Shown here one piece after another: positions 1 to 3,775 of a stretch of DNA of 8,033 nucleotides. Position 1 is the first letter of the stretch. Each line of letters starts with the position of its first letter. Position numbers and translations under genes: made by a program. The DNA is taken from the NCBI GenBank assembly GCA_021780545.1, contig JAJXYP010000019.1, positions 6,599 to 14,631 on the forward strand. The letters are read 5' to 3'. The stretch comes from a bacterium. Lineage in GTDB: Bacteria > Patescibacteriota > Minisyncoccia > UBA6257 > 2-01-FULL-56-20. The notes under the pieces were generated by a model. The model was not told the origin of the DNA, made no database searches, and was given only the letters and a program-made list of their open reading frames with translations.

Positions 1-473
1 TTCGCAATTTGCCCTTCGCTTTTGCCATCCAGGAAGATATCCTGAATGACTCTCCGTTCCTTGGGTTTCAATTTTTCCAGAAGTATCGCGAGGACTTCCC
101 GCAGTTCCCGCTGCCGCACGACTTCGTTCGGGTGCGGCGGCAGGGCGTACAGTCCCGCGCCCCCGATCAGGCGTTCGACGGGAACCTCGCGGGTCAATGT
201 AATGCTCTTCGGTTCGCTCAGGAACCGCTTCGTGAAGATGCTTTTGGGCCAGAGTTCCTCTGGCGTTTTGCCGGTCAACTCGAAGAGTTTCTGGGCGAGC
301 TCCGGTGGCATCCGTCGAGGAGCGGTGCGAAGACTGACCCATAACTGGAACGTTGTAACGCTGACACCGAGAAATTCCGCTGCCTGGGCTTGCGTCCAGC
401 CATTTTTACGAATCGCCTCCCTCAGAATGCCGTGGCCGAACTGCGCCTTCAGCGTGATCGAAAATGTTTCCAT
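1..473 (-). CDS. Partial regulator: XRE-like HTH plus sigma-70 region 4-like domain
   Basis: This frame starts at ATG 471-473 and runs off the left edge without a stop, giving 157 residues. The N-terminus (about residues 12-60) reads like a Cro/CI-type helix-turn-helix: 'NGWTQAQAAEFLGVSVTTFQLW' is an 'AA..LGVS..T...W' core. After a linker comes 'LKPKERRVIQDIFLDG' followed by 'KSEGQIA' (about 136-157). This matches the start of a sigma-70 region 4 helix set, whose recognition helix lies beyond the edge. The likely role is DNA-binding transcription control. An AAAGG Shine-Dalgarno (480-485) sits 6 nt before the ATG, and a near-consensus promoter lies just upstream, so the start is well supported. 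The domain calls are by eye. It could be an alternative sigma-like factor or a repressor, and nothing visible identifies its targets. Confidence 0.82.
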   Translation of the reverse strand, partial: METFSITLKAQFGHGILREAIRKNGWTQAQAAEFLGVSVTTFQLWVSLRTAPRRMPPELAQKLFELTGKTPEELWPKSIFTKRFLSEPKSITLTREVPVERLIGGAGLYALPPHPNEVVRQRELREVLAILLEKLKPKERRVIQDIFLDGKSEGQIA

Positions 474-508
474 ATACAACCTTTCAGGTGGAATGAAATA
501 CTGCCGTC

Positions 509-537
509 ATAATATCATTGTATTGTATAAATGTCAA
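509..537 (-). promoter_or_regulatory. Sigma-70-type promoter for the HTH/sigma-4 regulator
   Basis: Read on the minus strand, a perfect -35 TTGACA (532-537) is followed after exactly 17 nt by TATTAT (509-514). Transcription would start near 502, giving a leader of about 30 nt that contains the AAAGG RBS. The local DNA is AT-rich against GC-richer coding flanks. Confidence 0.8.
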
Positions 538-567
538 ATTTTTCGTAATATTGGGGGATATTAAATT

Positions 568-609
568 AAAAAGAGCCCCGAACGCGCCTGACGGCGGGTT
601 CGGGGACTC
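568..609 (-). terminator. Rho-independent terminator of the 79-aa gene
   Basis: CCCCGAAC (576-583) pairs with GTTCGGGG (598-605). The stem continues inward as CGCC/GGCG after one G-G mismatch, with a TGAC loop, and outward as GAG/CTC across one bulged A. On the minus strand the stem is followed by five T (568-572). It lies 11 nt past the stop of the minus-strand gene at 620 and before the promoter of the next gene, as expected for a terminator insulating the two units. Confidence 0.85.
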
Positions 610-619
610 GGGGGGGTGA

Positions 620-859
620 TCACTTCCTGCCACCGTCAAGAGGGTCTTGCGGCGGAGTTTTTTGCGGGCCGGACCGATTCGGCACCTGGGCGCTCCGGAT
701 TTTCTGGATCGCGCCGGCGTTATAAGTCCGCGATTCCTCGAGGGTCTGGCGCCGAACCCCTTCGCACCCCGGAGGAGTGTTCACCAGAAAAATCCAGCCG
801 AGACCCAAAATAATGACGACGAATGCGGTCGTCAAAAATGAAACCACAAATATTTTCAT
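620..859 (-). CDS. Small membrane-anchored protein of unknown function (79 aa)
   Basis: The N-terminus has a single hydrophobic stretch (about residues 3-27, 'VVSFLTTAFVVIILGLGWIFLV') after one Lys. It reads as an uncleaved signal anchor or single-pass membrane helix with the remaining ~50 hydrophilic residues outside. A Cys at residue 32 follows the helix but not in a convincing lipobox. A strong SD, AGAGGAG (866-872), sits 6 nt before the ATG, and a good terminator follows the stop. Together these mark a real monocistronic gene despite longer overlapping frames on the plus strand. The tail is rich in Arg, Gln, Pro and Ser with no recognised motif. I do not recognise the family and assign no function. 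Confidence 0.72.
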   Translation of the reverse strand: MKIFVVSFLTTAFVVIILGLGWIFLVNTPPGCEGVRRQTLEESRTYNAGAIQKIRSAQVPNRSGPQKTPPQDPLDGGRK

Positions 860-865
860 TTAATA

Positions 866-872
866 CTCCTCT
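866..872 (-). promoter_or_regulatory. Strong Shine-Dalgarno for the 79-aa gene
   Basis: AGAGGAG on the minus strand, 6 nt upstream of the ATG at 857-859. It is the best ribosome binding site in the window. It decides both the start and the strand of this gene, which overlaps plus-strand open frames. Confidence 0.8.
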
Positions 873-914
873 GGTGGGATCTCGCCGCACCCTCAAAGCT
901 CCATCGTCATTTGA

Positions 915-963
915 TGGGTAGCACCGCAAAAGCCATAGAATATGCCTTTCGCGGTGCTACCCA
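915..963. repeat. Long imperfect inverted repeat / hairpin
   Basis: A perfect 13-bp arm pair (915-927 and 951-963, TGGGTAGCACCGC and its complement) continues inward. After one mismatch come four A-T/G-C pairs, another mismatch, then four more pairs, closing on a GAA loop. That is a stem of about 23 positions with two mismatches. Neither strand has a T-run after the stem, so it is not an ordinary terminator. It lies between the 79-aa gene and the IS30 left end, outside the element. A REP/MITE-like repeat or a structured 5' leader of the 79-aa gene are possible readings. Confidence 0.7.
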
Positions 964-1009
964 CGAACAATAATGGTTTCCATATTCAGGGTGCCCGTTT
1001 TCTCTTTTG

Positions 1010-1019
1010 AATTAGGACA
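1010..1019 (+). repeat. IS30 left terminal inverted repeat (core)
   Basis: AATTAGGACA, the exact reverse complement of 2058-2067. It sits 66 nt before the annotated transposase start. No convincing extension of the match is seen outward (TTTTG versus CCC) or inward. Confidence 0.75.
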
Positions 1020-1075
1020 GTCGGTCGGCAGAAAACGTGCGAGAATGAGGATATGAAAAAAAGAAAAGGGGCTGG

Positions 1076-2065
1076 GTGCAGCTCTCGGAGAGTGACCGTC
1101 GGGAGATCAAAGGGTTTTTGAAAAAGAAATATACCCTCCGCTATATCGCGGAGCTCATGGGGCGGAGCCCAAACACGATCGCGCTCGAAGTCCGGCGAAA
1201 TAAAGTGAAAGGCCGGTACATTCCAAAGAAAGCTCAGCACAAAACGTATGTCCGGCGGAAATATGCCCACTACCAAGGCAAGAAGATTGTTGAACATTCC
1301 GGGTTGAAACAAGAGATCGTCTCCCGCCTGAAGGATGGGCAAAAGCCGGGCAATATTGCACGCCGTATCACAAAGCGGGAGCGACACCTGCCCTCCATAT
1401 CAAAAGACGCCATCTACCGGTGGCTGAGGAGTACCTACGGAACCCAGACGGCGAACTGGCTCTCGTTGCATCGGAAAAAGAAATGGCGGCCACGAAGAAG
1501 ACGCCATCAGAAACTCGAAGGCAGGAACTTCATTGAAAAAAGGCCCAAAATCGCGGATGTCAGGGGCAGGGTCGGTGATGTCGAATTTGATTTCATCCTG
1601 TCGGGCAGATCAGGAACCGGCATCCTCCTCACGGCCGTCGACCGCAAGATTAGAAAGACGTTCATCGGGAAAGTGTTGCCGGTCTCCATCCGCAACTTCG
1701 AACGGGCATTCCTCCGCATCCAGAAGCGCTTCCCCGAGATGAAGACGGCGACAACTGACAATGATCTCTTGCTCCAGCACCACCAGCGGCTTGAAAAACT
1801 GCTCGGTATCAAAATATATTTCTGCCACCCGTATCATTCATGGGAAAAGGGCAGCATCGAGCATGTGAACGGGGTGATCCGCGAGGACATACCGAAGAGC
1901 AGCGACATCTCGCGATATTCAAAACGCTTCATCCAAAAGGTCGAGGCAAAGATCAATCGCCGGCCAATGGAAGTGCTCGACTCATTTACGCCGGATGAGA
2001 TGCTCGCAAAGCACCGAAGAAGAAAACGAAATATGAAAAAACACCGCTATGATGGGGTGTCCTAA
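1076..2065 (+). CDS. IS30-family DDE transposase
   Basis: This gene catalyses cut and strand transfer of its own insertion sequence. The N-terminus has the family HTH: 'LSESDRREIKGFL' followed by 'YIAELMGRSPNTIALEVRRN' (residues 3-42). The catalytic triad looks intact. D172 lies in 'GDVEFDFI', where the family usually has GHWEGDLI. D228 lies in 'TTDND'. E262 lies in 'SWEKGSIEHVNGVIRE'. The D-E spacing is 33 residues as expected for IS30, and the C-terminal 'NRRPMEVLDSFTPDE' is also typical. The start is GTG with AAGGGG 4 nt upstream. The codons directly before it, in the same frame without a start, would encode KKKRGW, and an ATG at 1053 joins them only through a -1 shift on a run of seven A. 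The frame may therefore begin slightly earlier. No internal stop or frameshift is seen, so it is probably active or recently active. Confidence 0.93.
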   Translation: MQLSESDRREIKGFLKKKYTLRYIAELMGRSPNTIALEVRRNKVKGRYIPKKAQHKTYVRRKYAHYQGKKIVEHSGLKQEIVSRLKDGQKPGNIARRITKRERHLPSISKDAIYRWLRSTYGTQTANWLSLHRKKKWRPRRRRHQKLEGRNFIEKRPKIADVRGRVGDVEFDFILSGRSGTGILLTAVDRKIRKTFIGKVLPVSIRNFERAFLRIQKRFPEMKTATTDNDLLLQHHQRLEKLLGIKIYFCHPYHSWEKGSIEHVNGVIREDIPKSSDISRYSKRFIQKVEAKINRRPMEVLDSFTPDEMLAKHRRRKRNMKKHRYDGVS

Positions 2066-2067
2066 TT
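2058..2067 (-). repeat. IS30 right terminal inverted repeat (core)
   Basis: TGTCCTAATT on the plus strand, complementary to 1010-1019. It contains the transposase stop TAA (2063-2065) and, on the other strand, the stop TAG (2062-2064) now used by the truncated membrane protein gene. Confidence 0.75.
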
Positions 2068-2355
2068 GGGTACGTCCGGCGGGGAAAAGTCAATTTCCCC
2101 TTCATCAAGTACGCGCACATCGTCGTAAAGATCGCGGAATTGCCTTTCCCGAGAGAGGAAATATCCATCCAAAATCCAGAAGATTACGACAGGAAAAAAG
2201 GCGATATAGATATATTTCTGGTTTGTGTTTTGAGCCGACAATGCGAACAGCGCGGCAATCAGGGTAATTGCCCAGCCCTTCAAGAAAAACAAGTTGCCCG
2301 CCATCCGGTCGATAACCCCTTGTATCATTTCGAGATGTTGTCGTTTGTTTTCCAT
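2062..2355 (-). CDS. Two-helix membrane protein, 3' end truncated by IS30
   Basis: The 97-aa product has a short amphipathic N-terminus ('HLEMIQGVIDRM'), then two membrane helices (about residues 26-41 and 49-67) separated by 'NTNQKY', then a charged cytoplasmic-looking tail beginning 'SRERQFRDLYDDVRVLDEG'. The architecture, a helical 2TM hairpin followed by a charged helix, resembles small conserved 2TM proteins of mobile and defence loci. I cannot name the family with certainty. The last coding bases fall in the right IS30 repeat and the stop TAG (2062-2064) is supplied by it, so the original protein was longer. AGG sits about 4 nt before the ATG. It is the third gene of a minus-strand operon, 23 nt after the GIY-YIG gene. 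Function is unknown. Confidence 0.75.
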   Translation of the reverse strand: MENKRQHLEMIQGVIDRMAGNLFFLKGWAITLIAALFALSAQNTNQKYIYIAFFPVVIFWILDGYFLSRERQFRDLYDDVRVLDEGEIDFSPPDVPN

Positions 2356-2378
2356 ATTACCTAAAAGTAAGGAAGTTT

Positions 2379-2762
2379 TTATTGGTAGTTTATTTCAATG
2401 TCTGGCTCGCTGGGGATTGCGTCGGCATCGTTACAAGCTGGCTTATAGTGATCGTAGAGGGCTTTCTCCGCGCCGTCTCTATCGCTCTGCGTGCTGACTT
2501 CGGCAAACGCGAACCTCGCGTTATATTTTCGTAGTCGCTCGGCGAGACATTCGTTTTGTTCGTTCTCAAGATCAAGGTGCTCCTTGAATCGGCGATCAAG
2601 GTCGTTGCTCTGCCCGATGTATCGTATGCGGAGGTCTCCGCTGTCTTTCTGCTTAAAACTTATCTTATATACGCCCGCTTTATTCGGCGCATATTTCTGC
2701 ACGTTTTCTGCTGTGTAGTCGTAGTAACCTTTCCAGTCGAGGTTCAGAGTCCGTTTGGCCAT
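2379..2762 (-). CDS. GIY-YIG family nuclease-like protein (127 aa)
   Basis: The GIY-YIG signature residues are present in order. 'GVYKI' (30-34) stands for GIY. 'YIGQSNDLDRRFKEH' (48-62) contains YIG, the catalytic-type Arg (R57 or R58) and His 62. 'EKALYDHYKPACN' (99-111) supplies the metal-binding Glu and the closing Asn. Such domains cut DNA with a single metal ion. They occur in UvrC, homing endonucleases, restriction enzymes and small stand-alone proteins of uncertain role. No extra DNA-binding domain is seen; a short N-terminal 'LDWKGYYDYT' segment precedes the fold. It starts 5 nt after the upstream GIY-YIG-like gene with no clear SD, so translation is probably coupled. All key residues are kept, so it may be catalytically active. 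Confidence 0.87.
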   Translation of the reverse strand: MAKRTLNLDWKGYYDYTAENVQKYAPNKAGVYKISFKQKDSGDLRIRYIGQSNDLDRRFKEHLDLENEQNECLAERLRKYNARFAFAEVSTQSDRDGAEKALYDHYKPACNDADAIPSEPDIEINYQ

Positions 2763-2767
2763 AGCAT

Positions 2768-3064
2768 TTATTTATGCTGTATGTTGGAACGGGGCTGTTC
2801 CTTCTTGATGATCGACTTTTCAATCTTATGGGCTAACGCTTTCGTCTTAGCTTGCGCATATTGAAAGCGCGTCCCTTCGGGAATCTGATCTTTCTTAACG
2901 TCTTTATGCTCGATGAGTCTCTCTTGCGAACGACCACGGCCAGCGATGCCTGTATACAGATTTTCACCAGCGGCATTTTTTATCTTATAGATAACCGCCT
3001 TATTCTGCGGAACGTTAGCGATGTTCGCCTTTGTGAATTTTTGGGTACGGCTGAATTTTGGCAT
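2768..3064 (-). CDS. Degenerate GIY-YIG-like protein (98 aa)
   Basis: The order of motifs matches the GIY-YIG fold but with substitutions. 'VIYKIKN' (24-30) replaces GIY. 'LYTGIAGRGRSQERLIEH' (36-53) has YTG for YIG but keeps an Arg (R49) and His 53. 'HKIEKSIIKKEQPRSN' (79-94) keeps Glu 82 and the closing Asn 94. Catalytic residues could still be complete (Y26, Y37, R49, E82), though the scaffold glycine is lost. It is the first gene of the minus-strand operon and is followed 5 nt later by the better-conserved GIY-YIG gene, so the two may act together or be diverged duplicates. No clear SD precedes the ATG; 'ATCTAATC' lies just upstream. Confidence 0.75.
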   Translation of the reverse strand: MPKFSRTQKFTKANIANVPQNKAVIYKIKNAAGENLYTGIAGRGRSQERLIEHKDVKKDQIPEGTRFQYAQAKTKALAHKIEKSIIKKEQPRSNIQHK

Positions 3065-3107
3065 GATTAGATTTTGTCGATTGGTTTGTATTGGGGATAA
3101 CCGCGAC

Positions 3108-3136
3108 TTGTTCCGGCTATCTTTAGGTATTATACT
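3108..3136 (+). promoter_or_regulatory. lexA promoter, predicted leaderless
   Basis: TTGTTC (3108-3113), a 17-nt spacer and TATACT (3131-3136) predict a transcript start near 3143, the A of the lexA ATG. AGG (3139-3141) is too close to the ATG to act as a normal SD. Together this suggests a leaderless mRNA. Confidence 0.55.
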
Positions 3137-3144
3137 TTAGGTAT
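3121..3144. promoter_or_regulatory. Tandem 10-bp repeat, candidate repressor operator
   Basis: CTTTAGGTAT occurs at 3121-3130 and again at 3135-3144, separated by TATA. The second copy is also the right part of a near-palindrome, ATACTTTAGGTAT (3132-3144). The repeats flank the minus-strand -10 and overlap the plus-strand -10 and the lexA start codon. A protein bound here would block both promoters. It does not look like the known E. coli or Gram-positive LexA boxes. Operator function is inference from position. Confidence 0.5.
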
Positions 3145-3158
3145 GTATAAAGAGTCAA
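3129..3158 (-). promoter_or_regulatory. Promoter of the GIY-YIG/membrane protein operon
   Basis: On the minus strand, TTGACT (3153-3158) is followed after 18 nt by a perfect TATAAT (3129-3134). Transcription would start near 3122, giving a leader of about 57 nt. Its -35 lies inside the lexA coding region and its -10 between the two copies of the 10-bp repeat. Confidence 0.7.
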
Positions 3159-3763
3159 ACAAGCGGGTAGGTGAGCCATCGAAGCGTCAGGCCGAGGTTC
3201 TACAATTTATAGGTAAATTTCAAAAGGATAGGGGTTATGCCCCTTCCCTTGAGGAAATAGCCGCACGTTTAAACATTTCTATACCAACAGTTCACCAGCA
3301 TGTTGCCTATTTAAAAAGGAAAAACCTGCTTACCTTAGATAAGGGCAAGCAACGCTCTATAAGGTTGTTCAATGATCGCAAAGAGAATTTAGTAGAGATA
3401 CCACTTATGGGGCTGATCGCGGCTGGTAGTCCCATCGAACCGATTCAGAATCCCGAACCCATTGAAGTGCCTCGTAGTATGCTTGGGAGGGGAGGAAGTT
3501 ATTACGCCTTGAGAGTTTTGGGAACTAGCATGATCGACGAAGGCATATCGAATGGCGATATCGTGATAGTGCGCGAGCAGCCCGATGTCGAGAACGGGGA
3601 AAAGGCGGTTGCATATCTGCCGGATAAAAATGAGGTTACTCTCAAAAAAGTTTATCGTGAAAAAAATCGTATCAAACTTGTCCCAGCGAATAAGCGCATG
3701 AAGCCGTTCTACGAGACTAATGTTGAAGTACAGGGCAAGGTTGTGGGAGTCCTCAAAAAATAA
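3143..3763 (+). CDS. lexA: LexA-like self-cleaving repressor
   Basis: The 206 aa match LexA in length and order. The N-terminal winged HTH runs 'SKRQAEVLQFI' then 'GYAPSLEEIAARLNISIPTVHQHVAYLKRKNLL' (about residues 13-63). The C-terminal S24 peptidase domain begins at about 84. The cleavage site A94-G95 is in 'LIAAGSPI', the nucleophile S129 in 'LGTSMIDEGI', and the general-base K168 in 'EVTLKKVY'. RecA filaments on damaged DNA would trigger self-cleavage and derepression. All catalytic parts are present. It is followed 12 nt later by the recombinase and sits opposite the GIY-YIG operon, so it may be the element's own repressor rather than the host SOS master regulator. An S24-type phage repressor is the alternative, but the 'GYAPS..EIA' HTH is LexA-like. 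Its coding DNA looks more AT-rich than the neighbouring host genes. Confidence 0.93.
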   Translation: MYKESNKRVGEPSKRQAEVLQFIGKFQKDRGYAPSLEEIAARLNISIPTVHQHVAYLKRKNLLTLDKGKQRSIRLFNDRKENLVEIPLMGLIAAGSPIEPIQNPEPIEVPRSMLGRGGSYYALRVLGTSMIDEGISNGDIVIVREQPDVENGEKAVAYLPDKNEVTLKKVYREKNRIKLVPANKRMKPFYETNVEVQGKVVGVLKK

Positions 3764-3775
3764 TTTTTGAATACC

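Larger units (their letters stand above)
1010..2067 (+). mobile_element. IS30-family insertion sequence
   Basis: One complete IS30-type transposase gene is bracketed by a perfect 10-bp inverted repeat, AATTAGGACA at 1010-1019 and its complement at 2058-2067. The ~1.06 kb size fits the compact end of the family. The transposase stop codon lies within the right repeat. Identity between the ends drops quickly inside these 10 bp, so the true terminal repeats may be longer and imperfect. I see no clear target duplication: the flanks read ..CTTTTG and GGGTAC.. on the plus strand. The right end truncates a minus-strand membrane protein gene. Confidence 0.8.

Noticed and set aside
9..564. Plus-strand open frames of 111 and 172 aa
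   Set aside because: The minus-strand frame has an HTH/sigma-4 signature, an SD and a near-consensus promoter; the plus frames have none of these.
671..689. Sequence resembling the tRNA-Gln T-arm (GGACC..GATTCGG..ACCTGG) as a possible second attachment site
   Set aside because: It matches 5271-5289 only with two small gaps, lies in the coding part of the 79-aa gene, and lacks the exact core a recombinase would need. Probably chance.
616..841. Plus-strand open frames opposite the 79-aa gene
   Set aside because: The minus frame has a membrane anchor, the best SD in the window and a terminator; the plus frames are unsupported.
2081..2100. GGGGAAA / TTTCCCC inverted repeat as a terminator for the transposase
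   Set aside because: No T-run follows on the plus strand, and the bases are accounted for by coding sequence of the membrane protein (E-I-D-F-S).
2294..3070. Plus-strand open frames opposite the GIY-YIG operon
   Set aside because: Shadows; the minus-strand frames carry ordered GIY-YIG motifs and share a promoter.
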